64,000 bases of DNA from Vitellaria paradoxa (Eukaryota > Streptophyta > Magnoliopsida > Ericales > Sapotaceae), in contig CM034241.1 in assembly GCA_019916065.1 (NCBI GenBank), positions 14,889,728 to 14,953,727 on the forward strand. Direction: 5' to 3'. The notes beneath the pieces are model-generated. The model searched no databases. It had not been told where the DNA came from and saw nothing but the letters and a program-made list of their open reading frames with translations. The first letter of the stretch is position 1. Each line of letters opens with the position of its first letter. A program made the position numbers and the translations under genes. Shown one piece after another: positions 1 to 11,150 of the stretch.

Positions 1-174
1 AGCCATATTTAATCATTACATTCAAATTATAAAGTCACTTAGCCATGATCCCGTAGTCTCATGCTAAAAATAAATCATATCACTTCATTCATATCACCAC
101 ACACCAATATCATACTATGGGTCAGGTACTCTGCAAGTTTAGTCTGTGGCCTCAGAACTAAACCCAAAATAAAT

Positions 175-351
175 CCCCAGGCCTAAGTCGTGGGGTACAA
201 CTAGTCCCGCAATCTGAGATGTACTCATCACATCCCCAGATCTCAGTCATGGGGTACAATTGGTCCCGCAGTCCCAAATGTACTCATCACATCCCCAAAC
301 CTCAATCATGGGGTACATTTGGTCCCACAGTCCCAAATGTATTCATTTGCC
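175..351. repeat. 59-bp tandem repeat, 3 copies
   Basis: Three head-to-tail units begin at 175, 234 and 293, each starting CCCCA and carrying a GGGGTACA block followed by GTCCC(G/A)CA. Copies differ by scattered substitutions. It lies inside the minus-strand LTR-like sequence. Similar short tandem blocks are common in long LTRs of this group. Confidence 0.75.
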
Positions 352-2330
352 TTAGTAGGCAAACCGGTCCCGTAGTCCCGGTACTAAATATACGCTATAA
401 TAAGTCGTATATACATTTCGTAGGTTTCTAGCCTACTGGTTATGCTAACCACCCTGCATAGGTTTTGGGGCTTTCAACCTTTGGGCTCTAGAACCCACTC
501 TTTCTAGTACCCTTAATGACCCCAATAACCCAAAAATCAAATCTCAAGTAATTCCTTTTATTAACAGCACAACATACACAAAAGTTCTCCTTAATTTGAT
601 TTTTTTGTGTGTTCTTCCATTTACTTTATAAGTTTTATGAAGTGTGAATGTGTTTCGGGCCTAAGTTTCATGTTGCCCTTTCATAAAAATATTCTCATAC
701 AAGATTTATCAAATAAATATCATGCAACCATATTCAGGAATATATATATACAGCTAGCTTGGTAAATAAAATTTTATATCAAGCATGTCATGACAATGAA
801 GGATTCAAGACATAAAGTTTGATAATTCATTAAAAATAGAAAACGAAATATTTTACACTAATTCAAAAGCCTAAAATACTTATAATTAAGTCTAGTTTCA
901 TAAAAACAAGATTTAAAATTTATTCATAAAGCCATCTAATACAGATTTTAAAAATACTAAATGGGTATTCTGTTAGAACCATACAGAACAGCTCACTTTC
1001 ACGATTTTTTATAAAATTCATTTTTTATCCAAAAACTTTGAAATTTTCACAGAAAGCTCATTAATATATCTAGTTTAACATATAAAAATTTCAGAAATTA
1101 TATCAACTTTTATTTATACCTTTTATACCAAATATCTGATGGCTATCAGTACAGCAATGTAAACTAAACAGCCAAGTTTCAATATTTTTATAAAATAAAA
1201 TATTACTCAAAAATTTATAAAACATTTACTGCAGAATCTCTAACATGTCTATTTTCATATATAAAATTTTTAGAAATTAATTTAATCTCTAGGTGTCATT
1301 TTTATATCAAAAATCAAACTCCTGTCAGCACAGCAATTTAAAACAAACAGTCATCTTTCACGATTTTTGTAAAATCCATTTTAACTCAAAAAAAACATGA
1401 GATTTTTACTGAATAATATTTTGGATATGTACTCCCATATAAAAAAATATCAAAAATTAATTCAACTTCTAAGTATGAATTTCATATAAAAACAGTGTGC
1501 TGATCCAAGTACAGAAATCCCAACCAATCAGTCAAGTTTGACTATTTTTAATAAATTCATTTAAATTCCAAAAATCATGAAATTTTTACAGGTAACTCGT
1601 CTACATGTCTAATTTAGCATATAAAATTTTCATAAATTAAATCAATCTCTAAGTATGATTTTTATGAAAAAATAGTGTACCTATTTCAGTGTGAAAGTTT
1701 CAGAATTTCACATAATTAAGAAATCAATTCATAAATCAAGCTTTTCATATCTTGCACACACATATATATATATATATACATGACATGATAAAAAAAATTA
1801 TATCAAATAAACACAATCCCACCTACCTTGAATTATATACGTCGATAAAATATATAAAACCCCAAATAAAATACCAACTCAAGTTGGCCCTACGAGTAAT
1901 CTCCGTCGAATTCGCTCCAAATTTTCTCTATGATCACGTTCGCCTTTTCTTCCAACAGATAAATGGTAGGCACTACTCCCTTTACTTTATTATATATGTA
2001 TATATTTTTTTCACACAGAAAGGAAGAAGATAGGAAAGAAAACAATGAAAAACAATGAAAACAATGCAATTATGTAGATATAAGTTACAAACCCTCCTCT
2101 CTCCTACTAGGTGCATGCACCATCATAAAACCTCCATAATTTCCCCTATAACTCCCACCACCTGCCAACTCTTAGCCTCCTTCATTATAATTATTTTTCA
2201 GCCACCTCTTTCATTCAATGGGAAAACACAGCACAATATACATACATACATGTCACTGTTCACACACACAAATACAAATAAACAAAAAATTAATGTAAGC
2301 ACACTTAATGCATATAACAAAAAAAAAAAA

Positions 2331-2354
2331 TTAATTAATTAATTAATTAATTAA
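2331..2354. repeat. (TTAA)n microsatellite
   Basis: Six tandem TTAA units follow an A-rich run. It is simple-sequence DNA within the minus-strand LTR-like region. Confidence 0.85.
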
Positions 2355-2449
2355 CACAAGATCAATATACATAAAATATAAATGGCGGTCCAAAATATTA
2401 TAATTTTAAAATATTATAATTTAAAAACCAAAAATTTCGGGTCTTTACA

Positions 2450-3705
2450 CTTGTTCAAACCTTTGTTCGAACCAACCTGCGATGCGAGAATTCTACAATT
2501 CAGCTTTTGGAAAAGGGGCAAATATGTACTTTCTTATTTTTTATTCTATATATACAAGTGAGGTCATCTAAAGGGGACATAATTATGTAGATTTTAGTTT
2601 TTTTCAAATTTCCTTTTGTAGAGAGAGAGTTTTAGAGAGAGAAAGTGGATCAAGCTTCATTTCCTTTGAATTTTTGTATTATAATTTTTAGCTTATGAAT
2701 AGAATTGTTTCATTTTCATGTATTTCCACTTTCATTATGTGTAAGTAGCTCTCTTACTTGGATCCAAATCAAGGATAGTAGATGATGTATGTGGATTTTC
2801 AAGGTATTTTGCTTTTCAATGTTTAAATCTTCTTGAAATTCTTTATGAATGATGGTTGAAATGTTTGAATCCATTGAAATTGTTCGTTGTCAACTCTAGA
2901 TCTAGCCTTGTTTGTATAGCTTATATAGATTATATGTGAGTAGCTAATTAGAATTCTCATGCACTTCTTTGACAAATTGTATGTGGATTGCTAATATAGA
3001 ACTTATATGTACTCTTTATAGGTTATGCATTCTAAGTGTTTGATTTAGGTTTTCAATTACATGAACTAAGTGTTGTTACCAAATCTTTCAATCATTGTTC
3101 TTAATTGTGCTTTAATTTTCAATTTCATTTGGATTTATTGAATGATGATTAGTTTGTTTGGATCCTTTGAAACCACTAGTTGATGCTACTAGATTAACTC
3201 TTGATTGTATATTCTATGTTCATTATATGTGAGTGGCTTAGTGGAATTTTCATGACCGATCTTAAGGATTTTGTATGTGGATTGCCACCTAGAACTCTCA
3301 TGTAATCCATATGGATTATTGCACTCTAAGTGTTTGATCTAGAACAACAACCAAGTGAACTTGATGTTTAACCAAATTAATTAGTCATTGTTCTCCTTGA
3401 AAATCCATATAAATCACGACTTGAATTGGTTTGATCCCAGTCATTTTTATAGTTATTTTAGTTTAATCAAAATTTTTTTTTGATAATTTCAAATTAGATT
3501 TAATGCCACTTCCTAGTTGTTTGACAAAATGCCTAGGTAGGGTTCATTTTCAAAACTCAAATCAATTTTCTTGAATTTTTCTTGTGTGACACCTACTAAT
3601 CAAGAGAAGAAAAATTGTGAGTTTACTATGCCTCTCCCTGTGGGTACGACCGGTACTTCACCATTTAAATTTAAATTGCCACATTGGACCACCTTACACT
3701 TGGGA
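2450..3705 (+). mobile_element. Athila-like LTR fragment
   Basis: This stretch has the features of an Athila-type LTR distantly related to the LTR of element B (23,337-24,837): a GAGAGAG-rich leader near 2620, the phrase TGTATGTGG(A/G)TTGCTA, a TTATGCA...TGAGTGTTT-like block, and near its right end a CCCTGTGGGTACGACC...ACTTGGG sequence typical of Athila LTR ends. A TATA box candidate (CTATATATAC) is near 2547. No PBS follows, so this is a solo LTR or truncated piece. It appears to have an internal duplication (about 2870-3075 and 3140-3345). The left edge abuts the minus-strand LTR at 2449, and the right edge merges into Tat gag sequence of element C near 3705-3730. Neither boundary is exact. 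Confidence 0.5.
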
Positions 3706-3724
3706 TGTAAATCCACATTGTGGA

Positions 3725-4395
3725 TCGACAAACACATTTCATTTAAACTCGGGCTACAGAAGGGCAAAAAACTATGGCTTTCTTTAACAAAAAAGCCAAC
3801 ACTCAATATGTCTGATTTGATGTGTCAAATCGAGAAGTACGCCAAAGTGGAGGATGAGACGAGGGTGGCTGATCAGAAATAGGCTACACCCGCTGGGTCC
3901 AAGGGGAGGTAAGCAGCGAGACAGGAGAACGGAGTTCATCGAAGATAAGAAATCGGTCTTTAAAGCTATTAACACAATGTTTAAAGAGCCAATTTTTAAG
4001 ATCCTCTCATTTATCAAAGACAAACCCTACTTTAGATGGTCGAAGAAGCTGTCTGATTTTCCAAGCAAGGAGACTTATAAAGATTATTATTCTTATCATC
4101 AGGGCAGGGGCCGTTGCACAGAAGCATGTCGTTCCTTACGATATCTCTTAGAGGATTTGGTGAATGGGGGCCACCTTAAAGAATATATTGATGAGGTAAA
4201 AATATATGAAGAAGCCTAATGACCCTGAGCTCATAAAGGGAACCAAAGAGGTGAACAAAGAAGAGAGCACTCGAAGGATCGAGGTGGCGACGAAGGAGAC
4301 AATTAGCAACCCCCAAGGCAAAGCGAAGGAGAAAAGTTCATCGACCTATGGTTATCCATTTCATTCACTTAGAAAATCATCCGTAAGGAATTGAT
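3725..4395 (+). pseudogene. Element C gag remnant
   Basis: Fragments in three frames match the C-terminal part of Tat-type gag: a helical segment with FKLGLQKGKKLW and IEKYAKVEDE (3740-3860), then a segment ending in a basic linker and the YHQGRGRCTEACRSLRYLLE motif (about 4095-4165). That motif is the usual Tat sequence of type 'yCxfHxxxGHxTexC', a zinc-binding-like element upstream of protease; its first Cys position is altered. The N-terminal half is absent, lost or displaced where the Athila-like LTR abuts. No intact frame exceeds about 120 codons. Gag would form the particle shell. Confidence 0.7.
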
Positions 4396-4491
4396 GCATA
4401 TCCTAGAGGTGAAGACCAGCATGTAGGTAGGTTCGGAGAAGTTTTGAAAGTTGATGTAGTCCTGAGTAAACGTCCCAAACGAGAAACTGCT

Positions 4492-5070
4492 TAGAAAATT
4501 TCAATCTTTGATGACGAATGTGATTGGGTGCAACGGCCACATAATGATGCACCAGTGATAACTCTGAAAATGTTTGAGACAGATGTGAAAAGAATTCTAG
4601 TTGACATTGGGAGTTCGACTGAAATCATGCTTTTGAGCTTATTCAAAAAAGTGGTGCTAATAGAAGAGAACTTGGAGCCAGCTAAATCCCTACTTATCAG
4701 ATTTAATTCTACCCCAGTTTGGCCTCTTGGGAGAGTCATCATACCAGTTCAGGTAAGGTCAATAGATTATGAAGTGGAATTCATAGTTGTAGATGCACCA
4801 TCTTCTTATAACGCCATAGTAGGAAGATTATGGACTCACATGTTAAAGGCTGTCCCCTCAACCTGTCATCAGCTCCTAAAGTTCTCATACGATGATTAGG
4901 TGATCAGGATTAGAGGGGATCAGAATATTTCAAAGAGGTGCTTTATTGGTGCTTTAAAGTCCAAGCCCTTGCCTGAGCAAGTTCAACTAATAGAGATGCC
5001 CGAGAACATGCCAAAATCGGCAATGTTGGAGGGGATCCGAAGAAAAAAGGATATTGAGAGCTTAGAGAAT
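4492..5070 (+). pseudogene. Element C retropepsin-like protease remnant
   Basis: One frame reads through an aspartic protease core: the flap-side hydrophobic strand ILVDIGSSTEIML (about 4600) corresponds to the family pattern VDTGSSADIL, with the usual Thr of D-T/S-G changed to Ile. It is followed by a YNAIVGRLW segment (about 4810-4840), the Tat equivalent of the second conserved protease motif. A stop at about 4897 breaks the frame before a linker that runs to the RT. Loss of the catalytic-triad Thr and the stop make it inactive. Spacing to gag and RT fits one polyprotein. Confidence 0.75.
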
Positions 5071-5076
5071 ATCTAG

Positions 5077-5423
5077 GTGGGCCCAGCTGAAGATGATAAA
5101 TTTTTTTTGATTAGAGCAAATCTGACCACAAAGGGAAAGCTGGAGTTGATAGAAATGCTCTTGAGAAACATAGGCACGTTTGCTTGGACGCCCCAAGAAA
5201 TGCTAGGAATTTCCCCTGAGGTTATAAGTCACAAGCTAAATGTTAATCCTAGGGCCAAGCCAGTCACTCAAAAAGCAAGGAGGTCCACCTTGCAACATGC
5301 ATAGGCGGTCATCGAGGAGGTCGGTAGGCTACTGGAGGTTGATGCTATAAGGGAAGCGTCGTATCTCGAGTGGCTAGCAAATACTGTAGTCGTGAAAAAG
5401 AAGAATGGGAAGTGGAGGGTCTA
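5077..5423 (+). pseudogene. Element C reverse transcriptase, N-terminal part (interrupted by element A)
   Basis: The frame carries the start of a Tat-type RT: FAWTPQEMLGISPEV, then the HKLNVNP...KPVTQK segment, then after a stop near 5302 the palm-entry sequence VVVKKKNGKWRV. At 5419-5423 the coding sequence stops at gtcta, where element A begins, and resumes at 18,897 with the same gtcta followed by the expected downstream RT residues. Other stops lie in the frame, so it was probably dead or died soon after. Confidence 0.8.
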
Positions 5424-6807
5424 TGATTACATTTGAAAAGTGTAATTACAAACTCCCTAACTCAACACTTATTCATGCATTTAAATAGGTAAAGTTGAAG
5501 TTTTAGTGTTATTGTTACTTATACTTTTATTGTTCTATTTGCAGGAAAAAGGGTAAAGAAGTCGAAGTTTACAGCTATGGAGAGAGCCAAGAAGACAAAG
5601 AAAAAGTCATGATTCAAACCTAATCTTTGATGGTCAAGACTAGCCCAAAGACCCAACATGGAGGAAGAAAAGAAGCTACACAAAATGCACTTGGTGGTCC
5701 AGACCCCCACACCAAACGGTCCAGACCACAGTAAGCTAGCTGAGCAAAAATTGGAGAAGATGTCATTCCATGGTCCGGACCCCCAGATCAAATGGTCCGA
5801 ACCCGCGTGTATCCAGAAGTGTGATTTTTACCTTCTTGAAGATTGTTCATGGATGCTTTTGGAGCTCTTTTATTTTACGTAGCTGTGATAGTTTATTACT
5901 TTCTTGCCGAACAATTAATCTTATGAGTTTTATTTCAGTTCCTTCTTGAATAATATGTTTCGCTTATTTCCAATGGTAGATCGGATGTTTGAATGCGTGT
6001 TTATTGCTTTTATTTTGTTTAAAATGTTCGTAGTGTAAAACACTAGTTCTTGATTCAACGAATCAAGAATGGGTAGTTCACGAAAAACTTTAGGATGTTC
6101 GTAGACCTTTCGCATGGGTTGTGCGAGCTTATGCATAAGGATGTACCATGTTAAAACCTATTTTAACTAGTTTCGAAAACATTCAAAATTGAAAATCTTT
6201 AACCACACTCGTTTGAAGTCACTGGTATGGGTTTTTGACTATAACCGTTTACATACTTTTGAACAAGATTAAAAATAGGTTTTGAATTCATTTCTAGTTT
6301 CATTTGTTTGAAAAAATTTCGGAAACAAACGTTTTTAACCATATTCGTTTGAAATCACTAGTACTAACTTTTGATTAAAACATTCTTAACACTTTTCGAA
6401 CTAAACCCTAATCTAGATTTGAATCTAAACATCCCAAGGTGAAGTAGTGAACTACCCAGACTTGAAATTGAATTGAGAACCTAGTTCGTATTAAATTTGC
6501 AATTCGATTTAATTTTCATCATACTTACTTTACCTTGAAATTTAAAGTAATGTTTTTAAATTTAGTTGAATTTCTAGAGATATTGCTTAATTCATTAAAA
6601 ACCTTGAATTCTTGAGTTTATTAGTTTAATTGCGTTAAAATAGAATTCCAAACCTTGCTTGAAATTAAATGTAGAATTTCCTTTATAACCTAGAAACTAA
6701 ATAACATAGGCTCCTTGTGAATTCGACCTTGGGCTCACCGAGTTAAAACTACGATTGCCTTCTTGCACTTGAGAGGTAGAACCCCAAACACCTTTTAGAG
6801 TCCGTCA
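5424..6807 (+). repeat. Element A 5' LTR (with promoter deletion)
   Basis: It starts TGATTACA and ends GTCA, matching the 3' LTR at 17,378-18,896. It is 1384 bp against 1519 bp. The main difference is a gap of about 133 bp at 5826, where the 3' LTR has the stretch about 17,781-17,913 including a TATA-like TATTTAAAG. The junction lies in T-runs on both sides. The deletion removes the likely TATA box and transcription start, so this 5' LTR should be promoter-dead. The palindrome cassette at 5696-5803 survives. Confidence 0.93.
5696..5803. promoter_or_regulatory. Four-site GGTCNNGACC cassette in U3 (element A 5' LTR)
   Basis: Four dyad-symmetric decamers start at 5696, 5718, 5772 and 5794 (GGTCCAGACC twice, GGTCCGGACC, GGTCCGAACC), spacing 22/54/22 bp. 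They lie upstream of where the TATA-like sequence sits in the undeleted LTR. The conserved arms with a variable central pair look like a binding site for a protein dimer. Function is inferred. Confidence 0.6.
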
Positions 6808-6813
6808 AGTTTT

Positions 6814-6831
6814 TGGCGTCGTTGATGGGGA
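6814..6831 (+). other. Element A primer binding site
   Basis: Seven bases after the LTR end lies TGGCGTCGTTGATGGGGA, differing at three positions from the Athila/Tat PBS consensus TGGCGCCGTTGCCGGGGA that is intact in elements B and D. It would pair with the 3' end of tRNA-Asp to prime minus-strand DNA synthesis. Confidence 0.85.
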
Positions 6832-6939
6832 GCCAAAATTTAGTTTTTAAGATATTTCTAATTTTTTTTAGTTTCCTTAGTAACAAAAAAAAAAATTAAA
6901 ATTTGGACTTAAAAAATTTTTTAGAGACTTGTTACTTGC

Positions 6940-8694
6940 ATGCTGTTAAGATCGAGTAAGGTAGTTGTAGCTGAATCTGAATTAAGAGATCCTTCATACC
7001 TTCTCGAATCTCTTTCACCAACCTTACTTTCCACAGTTTCACTTACCACATCTTCCTTTCACTCAATAGCTAAAGTAAGAGAGGAAGGGAGTGTGCATGG
7101 TGATAATGAACCCCAAGAGGTTCCAGGTTTCATTCCCATGAAAGATTACCTCAACCCTGTTAGGCACACTACACCTTCATGTATAATATTGCCTTTAAAT
7201 AAGGGGAACTTCAACCTTAGGCCAGGAATGATTCAACTTCTTCCTACCTTCCATGGCCTTGACTCTGAAAATCCCTACAACCATCTTAGGGAGTTTGAGG
7301 AAGTGACCAACACGTGTATAGATCACAATGTCAATGAGGACGTAGTGCATCTTCAACATTTCCCATTTTCCTTAAAGGAAAAAGCCAAGTTCTAGCTTAA
7401 TTCTCTTCGTCTACGTTCTATTGGAACGTGGCGTGAAATGCAGACTGAGTTTCTTAAGAAATATTTCCCAACTCAGAAAACTCAGTACTATAGGCAACAT
7501 ATTACCACTATCTCTTGCAAACCTAATGAGAATTTTTGTCGAGCCTGGGAAAGGTTCAAGGACCTCTTGATGGCTTGTCCTCACCATGGTTTTGAATCAT
7601 GGAGGTTAGTGAGCATCTTCCATGAATCCCTAACTCCTACTCTTAAGCAACTAGTTTCTACCATGTGCAATGGTATCCTGTTAGATAAGACTGCGGAAGA
7701 TGCTATGGATTTCTTTTATATGGTGGCCGAGGACTCTAATGATTGGGAAATTAGACCACATTTTTCTCTAGAGCATAGGAATCCCGTATCTAGTGGTCAG
7801 TTGATGTTAAGTGAGAGAGATGATTTGAGTGGTAGGATATTTGCATTACAACATAAGTTAGACTCCTTTGAACTTAAGAACAAAGAAAAGTTGGTGGAAG
7901 CACAAGTGGTGTGTTGGGACCAGGTAGGACATGATCCTAATTCATGTCCAGAGCTTTCTTTACTTAAGGAAGTAGCTTATGGTAATGCGTATGTTAATAA
8001 CACACAGAACCGACCATTCCAAAATAGAGGCCAGGGTAACACTTTCTACCCACAAAGTGGGAATGTTAAATATCAAGAGGGAAATTAACATCTCAATGAT
8101 TACCCTCAGGGATAGAAAAATCCTTCAGGTTTTAGGTGGAAAAATGATAATCAAAGCTAGCCAGTCCAACCCTTTTTACCACCACCCCAATATCAACAGC
8201 CCAATCTTGTTGCATATCAACCTCTCCAAAAGAGATCCTTTGAGGAATCTGTTCAACAATTTATGCAACATCAAATGATGATCAATGGCAATGTGTCTAG
8301 GTCCTTAGATGATTTTAGAGGACAAGTGGCTCGATCTTTAGATGATATTAGGGGCCAAGTTTCGAAGCTAACCCAAGCCATGAGTACCACACAGAGTGGG
8401 AAACTCCCATCACAACCTTTTCCAAACCCTAAAGGCCAGGCAAACATGACTGAGTCCTCAACTTTAGGTACCACCCCACATGAGCAGGTTCAAGCTGTTA
8501 CCACTTTACGGAGTGGTAAAATTATTCAAAAACCCACTGATCCTACAGTCAATGCCACGAGTGAGAAGATAGGTACAAAGGATAGTAGTGGGGGGACTGA
8601 GAAAGTGAGTGATGGAGAGGAAAAAGAGAAAAAGAAAGAGAAGTTGGAGGGTGAGAAAGAAAAAAGAGAAACTGAAAAAGAAAGTGAGGAGTAA
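6940..8694 (+). pseudogene. Element A gag
   Basis: One frame runs from ATG 6940 (MLLRSSK, matching MLLRSGK of element B) to the terminal stop at 8692, interrupted by stops at 7393 (a Trp codon TGG changed to TAG in the AK-x-WLNSL motif), about 8086, 8113 and 8158. Recognisable parts: a Pro-rich N-terminus, the capsid-type retrotransposon gag domain (LLPTFHGLDSENPYNHLREF, AWERFKDLLMACPHHGF), a degraded zinc knuckle, the EESVQQFMQHQ block, and a Lys/Glu-rich tail just before the stop. About 580 codons, the usual Athila size. Protease follows in the same ancestral frame. Confidence 0.88.
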
Positions 8695-9762
8695 CCTAGT
8701 GAAGGGCCTTTGGTTAGGCCAATCGACCATCCTGTTGAGCACATGCCTAGACCACCTTTTCCCTAGAGATTAGCAAAAGGCAAGAATGAGATGTTGAACT
8801 CTGAAATTTACGAGATGTTCAAACAAGTGAGAATCAACATCCCATTACTTGAAGCCAATAAGCAAAATCCTTCCTATGCTAGGTTTCTCAAGGATATATG
8901 CACTGTAAAGAGGAAGCTCAATGTCAAGCAAAAGCTTTCTTGACAGAACAAGTGAGTGCCATACTCCAACATGACATGCCCCCTAAGTATAAGGATCCTG
9001 CGTGTCCAACCATTTCATGTATCATAGGGAACCATATTGTTGATAGAGCTTTACTTGACCTAGGTGCTAGTGTCAACTTTTTGCCTTATACTGTTTACCA
9101 GCAACTAGGCTTAGGTGAGCTGAAACCCACCAGAGTGACATTGCAGTTAGCCGATCGTTCGGTCAAAATGCCCAGGGGTGTGGTGGAGGACGTATTGGTT
9201 CAAGTAGACAAGTTCTACTTCCCAGTTGATTTCATTGTGTTGGATACCCAACCAGTTCCTAACCCTACCCAATCTATTCTAGTCATTCTTGGTAGACCCT
9301 TCCTTGCTACATCCAATGCTGTGATCAATTGTAGGAGTGGGGTCATGAAACTTTCTTTTGGAAATATGACCATGGAGATGAATATGTTTAGGGTAGGGAA
9401 GCAAATAGGAGAGTGTGAGGATATTAGGGAGGTAGACGTGATCCATGCTTTGAGTGAGGCATATTTTGAGAAAATTTTCTTTGAGGATCCTATAGAGAGA
9501 GCATTAGTGAGAAATGAGAAATGTGAGGCTTTGGATGGTGCAAATTTTGTCGAGGGTGATGAAGTTGTGAGTGCTAATGAAGAAGTCATGGCTGTTAGTG
9601 GTTGGGTTCCTGCTTTTGAGCCTTTAGAGCCTTTCTTGAGTAAACCCAAGCCATCAATTGAATGTCCTCCTTGTCCTTTTAGGAAACTATTGTCAAGTGA
9701 GCTTAAGTATGTGTTTCTAGGTGAGGGTGAGACATTCCCAGTAGTCATGTCTTCTAATTTGT
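8695..9762 (+). pseudogene. Element A protease region
   Basis: After the gag stop the same frame continues (EIYEMFKQVRINIPLLEA) to a one-base loss near 8926, then shifts frame. The retropepsin core is ALLDLGASVNFLPYTVY (about 9047-9097), where Athila elements use D-L-G rather than D-T-G. The second motif [15 protein letters not shown] follows near 9280-9325. A linker with [18 protein letters not shown] sequence leads to RT. Frame 8898-9764 is open, which is unusual among the broken parts of this element. Confidence 0.85.
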
Positions 9763-11150
9763 AAAGATTTTAGGAAGAAAGGTTGTTGGTAGTTTTAAGA
9801 GCCCATCCTCAGGCATTAGGATGGACTATGGCAGATCTTTATAGTATTAGCCCTTTAGTGTGTTCCCATCATATATACCTTGAAGATGATGCCAAACCGG
9901 TAAGACAGATGCAACGAAGATTGAACCCAAATATGAAAGAGGTTGTGAAAGGGGAGGTGCTTAAGTTACTTGATGCGGGTATCATTTATCCCATCTCTGA
10001 TTCAAAGTGCGTAAGCCCCACTCAAGTGGTCCCTAAAAAGTTCGGTGTCACTGTAGTAGAGAATGAGAAAGGAGATTTAGTGCCTCAATGCACCCAAACT
10101 GGGTGGTGTATGTGCATTGATTATAGGCGCTTAAATGCTGTGACTCAGAATGACCATTTCCCACTTCCCTTTCTAGACCAGGTACTTAAGAGAGTAGCGA
10201 GAAAAGTTTTTTATTGCTTTCTCGATGGGTATTCAGGGTACAATCAAGTTGAAATAGCACTCGAGGACCAAGAAAAGACCACCTTCATATGCCCTTTTGG
10301 CACATTCGCGTATAGACGTATGCCATTCGGGTTATGTAATGCACCTATGACTTTTCAAAGGTGTGTAATGAGCATATTCAGTGATATGGTTGAGCAATTT
10401 TTAGAGGTGTTTATGGATGACTTCTCCGTTTGTGGAGATAGGTTTGATGATTGTTTAACCAACCTTGAAAAGGTTTTGGTCCATTGTAAAGAGAGTAGTT
10501 TGGTGTTAAATTGGGAAAAGTGCCATTTCATGGTACAACAATGGATTGTCTTAGGGCATATAGTATCGCATCGTGGGATTGAGGTAGATAGAGCAAAGGT
10601 GGAATTGATTCAAAATTTACCTGTTCCTCGATGTGTTAAGGACATAAGATCATTCCTTAGACACGTCAGTTTTTACCGACGTTTCATCGAGTCCTTCAGT
10701 TCTATTACCCAACCCTTATGCTCATTATTGTCCAATAATACTCCTTTTGAATGGACAAACTCATGCTAGGAAGCCTTTGACAAGCTTAAACACCTGCTTA
10801 CCACTACACCAATTGTCCAAAGCCCGGATTGGTCCTTACCATTCGAACTAATGTGCGATGCGAGTGACTTTGCTGTGGGAGCAGTTTTAGGGCAAAGAAA
10901 AGACTTTGAATGAGGCTCAAGTTAATTATACCACCTCTGAAAAAGAGCTACTAGCGGTAGTGTTTGCCTTGGACAAGTTTCGGTCATATTTGGGTTCTCA
11001 TGTCACAGTGTTCACGAACCATGCGGCTTTAAAATACCTCATTTCAAAATAAAAGGCCAAACCTCGTCTGATTAGGTGGATGCTCCTTCACCAAGAGTTT
11101 GATTTGGAGATCAAGGACAAGAAATGAGTGAAAAATGTGGTAGCTGACCA
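9763..11150 (+). pseudogene. Element A reverse transcriptase and RNase H
   Basis: RT is open from 9783 to 10,769: [30 protein letters not shown], the polymerase core FMDDFSVCG near 10,411, and WEKCHFMV. Two stops precede it (about 9762-9775) and one follows FEWTNSC. RNase H continues with [15 protein letters not shown] (about 10,850), then a deletion of roughly 40 bp near 10,900 removes the segment equal to [11 protein letters not shown] of element B. The [20 protein letters not shown] motif and NHAALKYL follow. Catalytic Asp of the YMDD-equivalent is kept. Inactive because of the breaks. Confidence 0.9.

Larger units (their letters stand above)
1..2449 (-). mobile_element. LTR (or LTR part) of a Ty3/gypsy element, minus strand
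   Basis: Read on the minus strand, the sequence opens at 2449 with TGTAAAGACCCGAAA, the kind of start seen in LTRs of plant chromoviruses of the Tekay/Del type. It then runs AT-rich to the window edge. A 59-bp tandem repeat at 175-351 lies inside it. No gag or pol reading frame is visible, so it is a solo LTR or the first LTR of an element continuing left of the window. The far end and the target-site duplication are out of view. Open frames in this stretch look random. Family assignment rests on the terminal sequence only. Confidence 0.5.

Noticed and set aside
175..351. CRISPR-like array at the 59-bp repeat, and at other tandem blocks
   Set aside because: Units are contiguous with no spacers, and the DNA is plant nuclear.
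219..431. Open frame over the 59-bp tandem repeat as a repeat protein
   Set aside because: 59 is not a multiple of three, so the repeats are not translated in one phase; it is LTR repeat DNA.
2450..3705. 5' LTR of an element continuing into 3725-5423
   Set aside because: No primer binding site follows, and the downstream gag is Tat-type while the LTR is Athila-like.
9215..9748. Long minus-strand open frame (177 codons) opposite element A protease
   Set aside because: It is a shadow of the conserved protease frame; no motif of its own.
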